Assembly: GCF_003945595.2 (NCBI RefSeq)
Contig: NW_024104443.1
Coordinates: 1,860,001 to 1,924,000 of the forward strand
Direction: 5' to 3'
Length of the DNA stretch: 64,000 nucleotides
Source of the DNA: Pipra filicauda
Taxonomy: Eukaryota > Chordata > Aves > Passeriformes > Pipridae
A program made the position numbers and the translations under genes. The number at the start of each line of letters is the position of its first letter. Positions within the stretch are counted from its first letter, which is position 1. The notes below the pieces were generated by a model, which saw nothing but the letters and a program-made list of their open reading frames with translations, was not told the DNA's origin and searched no databases. Positions 50,163 through 60,845 of the stretch are shown here, piece by piece.

Positions 50163-50618
50163 TGTGGTGGGTGTTGTGCTTTAACCCCTTCTGGCAACTA
50201 AGCCCCACACAGCCATTTTTATACTCCCTCCTGGTGGGATGGTGGAGAGAATTGGAAGAGTGACAGTGAAAAAAACTTGTGCATTGAGATAAATAAAGTT
50301 TAATAAGTAAAGCAAAAACCACACATGCAAACAAAGCAAAACAAAGAATTGATGCGCTCCATCCCGTTGGCATACAGGTGTTCAGCCACCTCCAGGAAAA
50401 CATGGCTCCATCACGTGCAATGGTGACTTGGGAAGAGAAGCACCATCACTCCAAACATTCCCCTATTTCTTCTTCTTCCCTCAGCTTTATATGCTGAGCA
50501 TGATACATATGGTCTGGAATATACCTGTGGTCATTTGGGATCACCTGTCCTGGCTGTGTCCACTCCCAACTCCTTGTGCACCCTGAGCCTCCTCACTGGT
50601 GGGGTGGGGTGAGGAGCA
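50163..50618 (-). mobile_element. partial ERV LTR, antisense, lost 5' part
   Basis: Matches an avian LTR I recognise by its blocks: 'ggcaactaagccccacacag', 'aaagtttaataagtaaagca', 'ggtgttcagccacctccagg' and 'cagctttatatgctgagcat', the last being a TATAAAG box on the minus strand. Its right side ends against CR1 sequence, so the 5' part of the LTR is missing and no target duplication could be found. Confidence 0.75.
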
Positions 50619-50702
50619 AGGTCCCCCTCAGTTTCCTCTTCTTGAGACTAAACAAACCCATCTCCCTCAGCCGTTCATCATAAGACGTGTTTTCTAGTCT
50701 GT
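50619..50702 (-). mobile_element. CR1 internal fragment, antisense
   Basis: Plus-strand text 'cagtttcctcttcttgagac', 'taaacaaacccatctccctc' and 'agccgttcatcataagac' is the reverse complement of the CR1 region upstream of its 3' UTR end. The CR1 3' end, normally always kept, is absent and replaced by the LTR. Confidence 0.8.
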
Positions 50703-50808
50703 AGTGCTGCATGGGGTTTGGGGTTTTCTTTTTTTTCTGTTTCAAGGCATGCAATCTGAAAAGCAGTTGAAATTATATGGGAAAAGCAAACAATACTTTT
50801 TTTTCTAG

Positions 50809-50932
50809 GGCTTCCCGCATGACACTCAAACAACTCAGTATTAAATCATCTACAGGAAAAAAACATGGTATCAAAAAATACTGTGTAAAAGAACTCCAGA
50901 TTGCAACAGTGAAGTACCGGAAGACTAAGCAG
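50809..50932 (+). other. isolated exon-like segment, unknown
   Basis: A 124-nt segment sits between a good acceptor (polypyrimidine tract ending ttttctag at 50801-50808) and a good donor (aagcag|gtaaga at 50933). One frame is open across it (phase 1 entry) and encodes a Lys-rich peptide including MTLKQLSIKSSTGKK. I recognise no family. No partner exon was identified. It could be a lncRNA exon, part of a decayed element, or chance. Confidence 0.2.
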
Positions 50933-51136
50933 GTAAGATGGGTAAGAATTTAACCACTAAACAGTAGTGCTAAATATTTTGATTGTCTTTGTTTTCACTT
51001 TGAACTTGTACAGTGCACCTGCTATGCTTAAGCTGTACTTGATTTAAAGTAATTTTAAAGCATTTGTAAGTCAATTCAGAATCATGCTGTTCTAAATGAA
51101 TTGCTATAATGGATGTATTTTGAATGATTCAAGTGT
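50933..51136. other. spacer before the ERVK-like LTR
   Basis: AT-rich, nothing recognised. Confidence 0.5.
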
Positions 51137-51142
51137 GTGGAA
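51137..51142. repeat. left target-site duplication GTGGAA
   Basis: Equals 51712-51717. The next three bases (TGC) also agree by chance between the LTR start and the right flank. Confidence 0.8.
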
Positions 51143-51711
51143 TGCCACGGTCCGGGGGAAAAGGAAAATGGGACCGGGCACTGCAATCAGCGCCTTGACA
51201 CAGTTGAGGTCTCGTGCAGCAATGCCACTTTATTTAGGAAGAACTGGGGCTTAAATAAGGTAGGTCCGAGGGGAGGATCCAGAACTGGGGAGGAGCATGA
51301 GACGGGCAGTTCAGGTAAGGCTGTGATAGGGAGACAGGGGAAAGGTGGGAGGAACTTCGGAGTCTCCAGGGGAGAGGGCCAGTGGGAGCTCTCTCTGCAC
51401 TGCAGCAAACTGTAGCCAATCAGTGGCAGAGGAGCGGGAAAGCAGGGGAGGACAGGGTGATAAACAAGTTTGGGCGGGAAAATCTGAGGGAGAAAGGGGA
51501 ACAATATGGAAGTATAACAAACTTCATAAAATTTTAACAATAAACTGGGGTACACAAAACTTCATGATAATACAACAGTAAACTGGGGAAAAACTGGGGT
51601 ATAACTGTCAGTCCAGTGATTGTCTCGTCCAGTAGATGAATGTCTATTCAATTCTCATAAATCTTTCTCCACGCCATATATTTCTCCCATTCAGATTCTT
51701 CTCCCGCAACA
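51143..51711 (-). mobile_element. solo LTR, ERVK-like (6-bp duplication)
   Basis: 569 bp. On the minus strand it starts TGTTGCGGGAG and ends CCGTGGCA. The identical 6-mer GTGGAA flanks it (51137-51142 and 51712-51717), the length expected for class II (ERVK/alpharetrovirus-like) integration. A TTATTTAAG TATA-type box and an AATAAA lie close together on the minus strand near 51230-51260, the usual compact U3-R layout. No internal retroviral sequence remains. Confidence 0.85.
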
Positions 51712-51717
51712 GTGGAA
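51712..51717. repeat. right target-site duplication GTGGAA
   Basis: Equals 51137-51142. Confidence 0.8.
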
Positions 51718-52431
51718 TGCACAGTGTTGTTAAATAACTGTTCCACTTACTAATGTGACTGAGCTTTATTTTTTTTTTGTGTGTATTCTTTGCTATGCAT
51801 GATTGTGTTGTGGCTTTTATCCTGGTTTGGGTTTTTTGACGCCTTTTTTTTTTTTGTGCAAGGGTGCTTGTTGCAGGTAAGATGGTTGTTGCTGGAGGCT
51901 CTCTGCATTAATTGAGAAAAAAACTTTGCTTTTTTTCTCTTCCCCCTTTTAATTAAAAGAGCAAACATAAAACTCCTTGGAACACTGTGGGGACTTCTAA
52001 CTAAAATTTCTGTAAAACTCAAAACACATAATGAGCAGCTGCTGTGATCTCTGCGTGAAATATTTATGGAGATATCACTATTGGGCCAGAAAGTGTATCA
52101 CATAATAGGATGGTTGATGTGCATGTGGGAGCCCTTAAAGTACAGAACAACAGTTTGTTGGCAATAAAATGTGGTGGAAATCAATGTGGACTGGATAGAA
52201 TTTGATCCAATAGAACATCTGTCCTGAATGCTGGAAGTAAGACATATTTGTGTCAGCTGCATACAAAAGCTACATAAGTAATGGAGAGTTGGAAACACAG
52301 AGGTAAGTTTTAGCACATTGCTACTCAAAGAACTTAGTATCCATGAAGACACATTTATTCCCAGGATAATAAAATTGAATAAAAAAGGAAAGGTATGTAC
52401 ACATTTCAGTTAGGTGCTTTTATATTCAACT
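51718..52431. other. intergenic, nothing recognised
   Basis: AT-rich with a T run near 51846. No repeat or exon identified. Confidence 0.5.
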
Positions 52432-52443
52432 AGCTTTGTGCTA
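52432..52443. repeat. left 12-bp target-site duplication
   Basis: AGCTTTGTGCTA, identical to 52540-52551. Confidence 0.9.
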
Positions 52444-52539
52444 CTATCTCATATTGGCCTTTTTAGCCACCAGCGCTCTTGCAACAAACGTGGGTAGAGC
52501 CCTTCCCAAATCTTCGTTCGCGAAGCCCAGCCATGAAAA
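52444..52539 (+). mobile_element. 96-bp 3'-tail copy of the same RTE family
   Basis: Aligns by eye with the reverse complement of 9476-9567: shared blocks include 'ttggcctttttagccaccag', 'aaacgtgggtagag' and 'tcgcgaagcccagccatg', with about ten changes and a small indel. A perfect 12-bp duplication (AGCTTTGTGCTA) brackets it. It is an extreme 5' truncation carrying only the end of the ORF and the short 3' tail, followed by 'aaaa'. Confidence 0.92.
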
Positions 52540-52551
52540 AGCTTTGTGCTA
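52540..52551. repeat. right 12-bp target-site duplication
   Basis: AGCTTTGTGCTA, identical to 52432-52443. Confidence 0.9.
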
Positions 52552-55500
52552 GTGGTGTTTCAAACTCAACTAGAATATATCATTATATGCTATTTGCTAG
52601 TAAAGATTATTGTATCGTGAAGTTAATTTCAGGAGAAGTCACAGAAGAAATGGAATTGGTGCAGGAATGAATCTGGAAAATAATTGTGTGATAGGTTTAG
52701 TGGACATTCTATGCAGTACCTTGCACATATATGTCATGGGTCTCTTGGAACTTACTCTTCCATTTGGAGGAGCTTGTGTTTTGCACGTTGTCTTTGAGAC
52801 TGAAAGCAGTTCAATTCTACACGGTATCCCTTGTGTACATAGAGGTCAATATTAAAGGTAGTACGGGCATAAGTCAGCTTCCTGCTGGAAAATTAGCAAA
52901 CTAAACCAGACTGACAGCAGTGATCTAGTTAATTCTTCCGTTTGTTGGTTTGCATAGTTTGTTTAGGTATAGTCAGTCTCTGCCAATTCTGTGGCTTTTA
53001 AAATATCAGCAGAACCAACTGCTGTTATTCTGTGCTCTGAAGAAAAGGCATGAAATCTTCTTATACAGTGAATGGTTGGTAGTGTCTCATTTATAAAACT
53101 GTATTCTTTGAATAGATTTAGACTTATTTTGAATGCATTTTATTCACCTTGAACTCTACAGTGGTTTGCATGGATTATGTGGTGCACTCAATATGTATTT
53201 TGCTGTCCTTCACTTTCATATTGAAATGAATAAGGCAAAAGATGATATTTACTAATTTTATCTCATAGCTTTGTGTATGTCAGACAAAATATTTTCCTTA
53301 CATTTACCTTTTAAAATTTGGTTTAGAAAGCAATATCTATTTGCCTGAACAATAATGTTCTTTTAGCATAGTGCCTAACATCACTTGTAGGTAGTAAAAT
53401 AACATTATTAGGAGGTCAACATATTACATATTTTAACATGAGCCATGTGTTTCACTGTAGAGACTCTTCAGAGTGTTCAGGTAAAGCTCTGCTGAAAAGC
53501 TTCAGCAATCTGAAAAATAATGTCACTTAATGAGACACCTGAAAGGACTATCTATGTGTGCAGTTGCCACACAATGTAGGGGTATCTGAGCTCCATTTTC
53601 CTCCTGCATTTATCCAACAACTCAGCTTTAGTGTTTGTTCAGGCAACTTGAGATGAATAGAAGTCTTCAATGTAGACCTCTTCAGGGCATCCCAAGCCTC
53701 AACTTGCATTAAAAAGCAAAATCTTCCATGATTGTTCTATCTGATATTCTAAGTGTTTATTTGTTGTTATCACAGGGAGTCAGGTCTAGTTGCCCTTGAG
53801 TGAGTAATTTCTTTTCAGAAAGGATATTGGGAGAGTAAGAGTAATTGAGATAGATAAACTGGGACACTGAGACCCATTTCTCCCCCGCACACTCCCGCCA
53901 TGCTTCTAAATTGTTGAATTAACTACACTGTAGTGACTACATGATCTAACAGCACAAGACTATGTTGTTGATGCTCTCTTAAAATTATGATCCTAATGGG
54001 AGTTTATTTCTTCAAGCAGCAAATTCATTTGCTGAGATCAGCATATTGGTAGCAGAAAATTAAAATGAAAGTAAAATTGTAACCGTCAGCATCTGATGCA
54101 GAGCAATACACCAGTAACCATTAAATCTTATTTTTCTCTCTGCAAAGGGAAAGTGATGATCAAGATGACTGTTTTTAACACTTCCAATGCAACCCTACTG
54201 CTGTTTGTTTTAAAGAATTATGTACTTGAAAAAAGTTCCATTTCCCTTTTACAGTATTAGTCTCAGATTCTAGCCCTATAAAGTTTCTTTCAAAATTTGT
54301 TTATTGGTTTCACAGACTGAAAATAAGTTGAATCTGAAACATGGCAAATCAGCATGTCTTTTTTAACTTGACAAATTAAAATGTTATTGTAATACTGTAC
54401 AGTTTGGCAGTGACCCAGTGCCAAAACTCTTGACAGGTGTTTCATGCAGTACTTGTGTCTTCATACCCAGCATGAATCTGAGTCTCTGTTGGGTACAGGG
54501 TGTGTTGTGGGTCCAAATCTCTCTTGAGAAACTGTGAAAAGCATCACACACTGATACTGCATGCTTGGCAGGGATTCAAACAGTTTGGTTTTGTTTTCTG
54601 CATTAACAGTGGAAACTGGGAGACTAAACTTTTCAACGGTCCAGGGGTATAGAAATTTGACCAACACCAGTGCTATGCTATACTGTATTTTTTTTTTAAT
54701 AATATTGAAGTTAATTTTAGAGAAAGTAGTAGATCTTTCAGAATGTCAGGTCTTTGGACAAAAGATATAAAACTTATATTTTCTTAAATTGTAGCTCTTA
54801 AAAAAAAAGACTTTGAACCCTGGAAATACATGCAAACTGTAAAAACAAATATAGGAATAAAAACACGAAGGCAGTTTTTCTATTGCTATAATGGTTTTAA
54901 TTTTTGATGTAATTCAGAAAAATGTTTGCCTGTTTCAGAAGGCCATTCAGAACATGGGGGCAGCCACATTAATTCAATCTGAGAGGATTGCAATGTCTGC
55001 ACGAGGCTGATGACACTGAGACAGAGGTAGGACCTGCAGGAAGAAAGTTGTGTTTGGGACAGAAGTCCAGAGTTTAGAATATGTAAAGCCCTGAGCGGTT
55101 GCTGTCTGTCTCAGGAAATGCCCAAGGTCTAGGGTTACCTCAGTTTCTGTTTGCAAGCTTCTACACATGTGCCTTTGGATAAGTGTTATTAGTTATGCTT
55201 TAATGAATTCATTGTCATGGTGTGTTGCAAGTGGCTGGAAATCAGACCTGCTCCTGTTCTGATTTAACAGAAATGCATTTGACATGAATTTGATAATAAA
55301 GCAAAACTTATAAATATTGCTGAAAGAAAAGACATTGTGGTCCAGGCTTGCCACCATGCCAAGCTCAGCACACAGGAAGCATTTCTGCAGCCTAGTACCT
55401 GCCATCTCCATGAGCAGCAAATACTGGATGGTTCTGTATGTAAGGGAATTTGCTGAACAGAAAAGGCGGTAATGGGCTATCTGCTGCACACTTTCTTTCT

Positions 55501-56810
55501 TACATTTTTTCTTCACATTCCATAACAGATGAAACAACTTATTAGGAGAAAATAAAATACATACAATAACACACAGTAAAATAGAAAATAAACAGAAGAA
55601 ATTGAAACATATTTGTAAAACAACCATGTAAAGCGTGCTTGGAAAAGTGTTTCTGTGGAAATGATGTCTTGGCACTCCATATTTATTTTCTGTTGAAGCT
55701 TCCAGATCAGATGTGCTCAGTTAATAAGTCAAAGCAAGATTTTTCCAACAGCCCACACAGCATGCCCAGTGATCTAACTGAAATTCAAGCTGTGCTATTC
55801 CACTTTCTAAATCATCACTTATATAAAGACTCTGGAGTCAGATTTTCATTGGCAATTCTGTTCATGCATTTTACAAATGAAATGTCTTTCTTTTCCTTAA
55901 TAACTTACCATAAACTTGATTTGGACACTGAAATCAAACACTTATATCACAGAAGGTAGAAAAGGAGAATATATGTTCAAACAACAAGGTTACTCTTTTC
56001 CAAAATCATTTCATCGGGACTGTAAACAAAATCTGGTTTGGAAAGAGTAAGAATCTCATTTCACAGATACCTAAAACAGATACCAAGTACCTATCCTGAC
56101 TTTTGTCTTTCCCTTTTCGAATTGAAACTTTTACCTTATGGTACAGAGAATGACCAAAATCTCAGAAATGTGGACTAGTACCTACTTCTAATTAGTGCTT
56201 GGAAGTAATAAGAATATTTAGAAAGATGGTGGTCATTGTCATATATAAATTAAATCTCCATGCTGTGTTTAAAACATGATAAAATTTTATGTTTGTTATA
56301 CTGCAGTAATATTGAGAGACTGAGATACTGCGAGAGTATTGAGAGTGAATCAAAATAGAGCACCGTTTATATGCAAAGAAGTTGCATAGAAAAGTAGTCC
56401 TATATTGAAGGACATGCAGGACAGGACTGCAGTTTTGCAGTAACTTCAAGCTGTATCATCACATTCTTCAAAAGTTTACCTGTCTCAGATGTAGCTTTAA
56501 CCTGGTCATATTTCTAGCTTGATTTTCTGACCAAAATATTATGCTGGCAAAAATAAGTGGTCGTTGCAGATCCAAACAAAGGCGGTCGGGCAGGGGGAGT
56601 GAGTGAGGAGGAGGATGAAGGGATGAGCTGATGGTATTTTCAGGACATCGTGAGAGCTCATTGTGCGTTAGCGGAATGATACCCACCCTGCCATGGAGAG
56701 TGGGAAGTCTGGAGAGCATTAGTGCTGTATCTCACTGAGTCAAGATGTAAACTTGCTCATCTGTCGTTTGCTTAATCATCATCATTGCTTAATCCTTAAT
56801 TGTGACTTTT
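52552..56810. other. intergenic, no gene recognised
   Basis: AT-rich. The longest frame (minus 55193-55675, 160 aa) has no start context, splice sites or family motif I can support, and its composition follows the local AT bias. Confidence 0.5.
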
Positions 56811-56945
56811 CATAGAATCATAAAACACCCTGAGTTGGAAGGGATCCACAAGGCTCCAACTCCTGCCCCTGCACAGGACCATTCCCAAGAATCACACAAT
56901 GTGTCTCAGTGTTATCCAAACACTTCTTGAACTCCAAAACAAAGC
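56811..56945 (-). mobile_element. CR1 3' end, antisense
   Basis: Starts 'catagaatcataaaacaccc' (reverse complement of a CR1 tail) and continues through 'gagttggaagggatccacaa' and 'acacttcttgaactcc', the CR1 3' UTR of a different subfamily from the 42.8-kb copy. Confidence 0.85.
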
Positions 56946-57059
56946 AAGCTTTAAATATGTCTTCTTTGTCTATGTCCCTGTTTATGAGGTGATCATCCTC
57001 ATCGTGTGACTGGGACTGGCCAGTGTTATTTCTGCACTGCCTTTTGCCATTAACAAATT

Positions 57060-57440
57060 TTAAAAAGCTCTTTTGTTGTTCCCGCAGTACTGACCCTCTT
57101 CAACTCAAACTGAGTTTTGGCCACACAAATTTTTCCCTACAGTGGTGAGCAGTGTCTCTGTATTCCTCCCATGTCACCCAGTCTTGCTTCCACTTCCTTT
57201 TTTCACCTTATCTCCAGAATAAGGTCCCTGCTCAGCCAAGCTGACCTTCTGCATTGCCTGCTTGACTTCCAACATTTTGGAATTGCCTGCTCATGTGCTT
57301 TTAGGAGATGCTGTTGAAAACGTGACCACCACTGATGGACCTCAGCACCTTCTAAACCATTTTCCCAGAGACCTAGTTCTCTGAGAATCCTGCAGTCTGT
57401 GCTCCTAATATCCAGAAGGATATTGTGATACTAGAGAAAA
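57060..57440 (-). mobile_element. CR1 ORF2 linker fragment, antisense
   Basis: The reverse complement holds decayed CR1 ORF2 sequence from the linker between endonuclease and reverse transcriptase ('ttggctgagcaggg' corresponds to the WLSRDL block). It probably belongs to the same old insertion as 56811-56945, with the reverse transcriptase part deleted. Confidence 0.55.
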
Positions 57441-59063
57441 CGTCTTACAATTCAATGTGGGAGGTAGTTTGTATGCAGTCTAATTTTTAATTTTTTTTTT
57501 ACTAAATAGTCTGAGACTAACCAGTAGAATTTTTTTTTCTCCACTTTAATTCTTTTTGATAGTTCCTGGATGGATATTTTGGAGCAGGCACATGTGCCCT
57601 TTATGTATCAGGCAGGAAGTTTATTTTGGTGAGCTGCAAATATTGACAGCTTAATGAAGATTATTCTTTGTGGATGGTGATTCTCCTTTCTTTAAACTTT
57701 AATTGAAGAAATAGAAAATCTAAATTCCTTGTGATTTAAAGTTTGGGTGTGGACAATGTGATTTAATATCCAAATAGCTAATGAATGATTCTTAATCATG
57801 GTTGGATTCTTGTTCTTTTGCCAGTTAATGACCAGCTGAGAGGAGTTAATGGTCCTCAGCTGCATCTTGGACCATTAAGCACTGAGGAAATTATTTCTTA
57901 GTAAGCGCCTGCTGTTAGGAATTTTAGTTACAAGCTAAATGTATTTTAATGTCTTCTGAAATGATTTTTGGTGGTGGTGGTGGTGGCGGTGGTGTTTTTT
58001 TCCCCAGAACTTGTTTCACTCTGTTATGTCATTGCATGGACTTAACTTTTTATTTGATACCACATAAGTTGTCAACAAAGAAAACACCAAAATGAACATT
58101 CCTGCATGTTTAAAAATTGAAGTAGTCAATACTCCAAAGTATTTTCTGTTATTGGAATTGAGTTACATTATTTTTAATCTACTTGAGCAAGAAAGGGACT
58201 TTGTATAAAACCTAGTCTATTTTGGTCCTTCACAGGGTGTTTGGGGATAGCATGAGGACAAGGATGGTGATTACATGTTATCTCCATAATTTGCATGATG
58301 TTGGTCTGTTGCATATTGGGATTGTGCAGCATTTAGGATAACTCTTTGGGATATGCCCACTGCACATGAAGGTACTCCATGTGTTATAGTTTTTTTCTGT
58401 ATATTCCCTTTTATTAATTATGTGCAACAGCTGTACAAATAAGTTTGAGATAAATGATAATGAAATCTTTTTACTGTCTCAAACGAATGGATACACCTAA
58501 TATTAGAAAGGATAGAATGGGGATAAAATATTAAATTTATTAATGAGTTTATCCTAGAATATTTCCTTAAAAAACAAGTATCTTAAATATTTTGATATTT
58601 CTTGCTATTGGCCCTAGAAATTACAAAAGCTTTAGAAATTGCCCATGCTTTTTTTCTTTTCTTTTTTTTTTTATAATTACTATTTAAAAATCTTAGGCCT
58701 TTCTTGTTCTATTAGTAAAAGAGGTAGTGTTTCTGCCCCGTAATATTACAGTATATCTTCTTGTAGCAGACTTCTTAGTGAAAACCGCTTCCATGTTTCA
58801 GATTTCCTATGTGAATTCTGAAGGCAAAATGTATATACTTCTCAGTGACTAAATCTTCATAGGTGACTTAGTCAAATTATGGTTTCTGACAAACAAAATA
58901 CAATGAATGACAACTTTGTAGTGGAAGTTCTATGCTGAGCTTGATGTGTAAAAGAGGTAAAGATGTTTTTGAACAGTTCTGCCCTGGCAGAATTAATTTT
59001 AAAAAAGGTAATGATATATAGTTTGTATGCTAGTAAGTGTGTAAACTTTCCAGAAACAGAGTG
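57441..59063. other. intergenic, nothing recognised
   Basis: AT-rich, with a short (GGT)n tract at 57969-57993 and a T run near 58663. No gene recognised. Confidence 0.5.
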
Positions 59064-59106
59064 GCTGCTGCTGCTGCTGCTGCTGTTGTTGTTGTGGTGG
59101 TCATTA

Positions 59107-59175
<69 letters not shown>
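59064..59175. repeat. compound microsatellite (CTG)n-(GTT)n-(ATT)n
   Basis: About seven CTG units (59064-59085), four GTT-type units, a short GGT transition, then about 23 ATT units (59107-59175). It produces poly-Leu and poly-Tyr false reading frames. Confidence 0.95.
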
Positions 59176-59176
<1 letters not shown>

Positions 59177-59230
59177 CTTCATTTACTTATAAACATCAAA
59201 AGTGTTTAATGTCTAGATAGGCCATACAGG

Positions 59231-59235
59231 GTTAT
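59231..59235. repeat. left target-site duplication GTTAT
   Basis: Identical to 59969-59973. Confidence 0.8.
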
Positions 59236-59968
59236 TGTAGTGGGTTGGCTTTTGGAGTTTTTAGGCCTTCCTTAGCAACGCGGTCAGAAATCTAAGGAAG
59301 TATTCCTTATCATCCCTTTCCGTAACACAACATATAAATAAGGCAGAGATAAGAGAGCTCGCTCTCTTCTCTCTTCTGGTGGCTGAAGGCGACAGGTCCC
59401 TCTGCAGACGGTCTTTGTTTGTATAGACCAGGGCCTGCCTGTTTGAACCTGCCATTGTCTCCAGTCCGTCTGGGAGGTGTGGTGTGGGGTGTTGGTTGGT
59501 GCTTCGCATGGTTCTGATGTCTCATTCAGGGAAGTATTTAATTTGGTGTTTTTTTTGTTTGTTTGTTTGTTTGTTTTTGTTTGTTTGTTTTTGGTTTTTG
59601 TTTGTTGTTTTTTGTTTTTGTTTGTTTTTTGTTTGTTTGTTTTTTGTTTTTTGTTTTTTGTTTTTATTCTTTGTTTGCTAGTTCTCTATTAGTGGTGTAT
59701 ATTTGTAGTGTATTTGTTTTGGGGTTTTTTTATCCCTGTTTCCCCCTCCCTTTTCCCTTTTTTCCCCTCAGGAGCTCCCTATTGTGTGTACAATATATTT
59801 CAATTGTATATATAATTGTAAATATATGTAAATATATATTTTTGATATAATCCAATTTTGCTTGGTCTTCTTTCAGTTTTTCTGTGGTTCGTTTTCATTT
59901 TTCTCTCTTGAAAGAGAGGGGAAGGGGACAGCTTAGACTTGGCAAGAGAGCCAGGCCAAACTGATACA
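59236..59968 (+). mobile_element. solo LTR, ERVL-like (5-bp duplication)
   Basis: 733 bp with TGTAGTGGG start and CTGATACA end. The 5-mer GTTAT flanks it on both sides (59231-59235 and 59969-59973). ATATAAATA at about 59331 acts as the TATA box, followed by a CT-rich 'gctcgctctcttctctcttc' leader typical of the R/U5 region in avian LTRs. A G/T-only expansion (59546-59677) sits inside. No internal retroviral genes remain. Confidence 0.85.
59546..59677 (+). repeat. (TTTG)n-derived G/T-only tract inside the LTR
   Basis: About 130 bases of T3-8 separated by single or double G, almost free of A and C. Gives Phe/Val/Leu/Cys-rich false frames in all forward phases. Confidence 0.9.
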
Positions 59969-59973
59969 GTTAT
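59969..59973. repeat. right target-site duplication GTTAT
   Basis: Identical to 59231-59235. Confidence 0.8.
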
Positions 59974-60611
59974 ATCTTTGCGTATACTAAAATGTATGTA
60001 TGCTATGAACAGTTATTTCTTTATTTAGAGCTAGGTAGACTTCTATAGTCCCCCTCACCAACTGATGACCAACCATCTGCTTCTCTCTTCTACCTGAATC
60101 TTCTGGAGTTTTTTTAAGAAGTAAAAAGGTTGAGCTTTACAGCCAACAGTGTGTGCTGAAATATCTCCTACTGAAATAATTAATTACAGGTATATGAAGA
60201 TGATCCTGATCTTACATTGATTTGCAGTAACTTTCTAGAATGCACTGCAAAACCTAACAAGCTGATGTGTCTGTTATATCCAGGAATCATACAAACCACT
60301 GAATTAAAGCTTTAATCTCAAACTGCCCTTGAGATTAAATGATGCTGAAACAGAGAATTTAACAGAGCCCGAACACTCTTCTGTTAGTAATGGTTTCATT
60401 TATCAATCTGAAATGATCCAAAGATGTTGTAATTAAAATGATATAGTAAGTGTCGGGAGGAATAGTAATAGAAAACTATTGAAAATTTGTCTTAATTTTT
60501 TTTATTACTATTATTTTTTATTTTTAATAAGCAGATGCAAAGGTGGGCTGGATTTATGCACACACCAAGTAAATTTTTAGGCAGCTATTCACAAGGGCAT
60601 TCAAGACTGAG
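59974..60611. other. intergenic, nothing recognised
   Basis: No exon or repeat family identified. Confidence 0.5.
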
Positions 60612-60845
60612 AAGAAACAGCCTCAAGTTGTGCCAGGGGATGTATTGATTAGATATTAGGAAAAAATTCCTCACTGAAAGGGTGGTCAGGAGTTGGAATA
60701 GGCTGCCAAAGGAAGTGGTGGAATCACCATCCTGGGAAAAGTGTGTGGATATGGTTTAGTGATGAACACAGTGGTACTGGGTTAACAGTTGAACTTGATG
60801 ATCTTGGACATCTTGTGCAACCTAAATGATTCTGTGGTTCCATAA
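60612..60845 (+). mobile_element. CR1 LINE 3' end
   Basis: CR1 blocks in order: 'cctcaagttgtgccagggga', 'gattagatattaggaaaaaa', 'gtcaggagttggaataggct', 'aacttgatgatcttggaca' and the tail 'atgattctgtggttcc'. Moderately diverged, 5'-truncated. Confidence 0.9.

Noticed and set aside
50820..50932. Resemblance of the orphan Lys-rich peptide to the histone H3 tail
   Set aside because: Only scattered Lys/Ser/Thr identities. The nucleotide sequence does not resemble H3 genes.
55193..55675. 160-codon minus-strand frame
   Set aside because: No family motif, no splice or promoter context; composition explained by local AT bias.
58963..59220. Frame with poly-Leu and poly-Tyr runs
   Set aside because: A direct product of the CTG and ATT microsatellites.
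59477..59850. Phe/Val/Leu/Cys-rich hydrophobic frames resembling membrane proteins
   Set aside because: Encoded by the G/T-only tract inside an LTR; all forward frames look alike.
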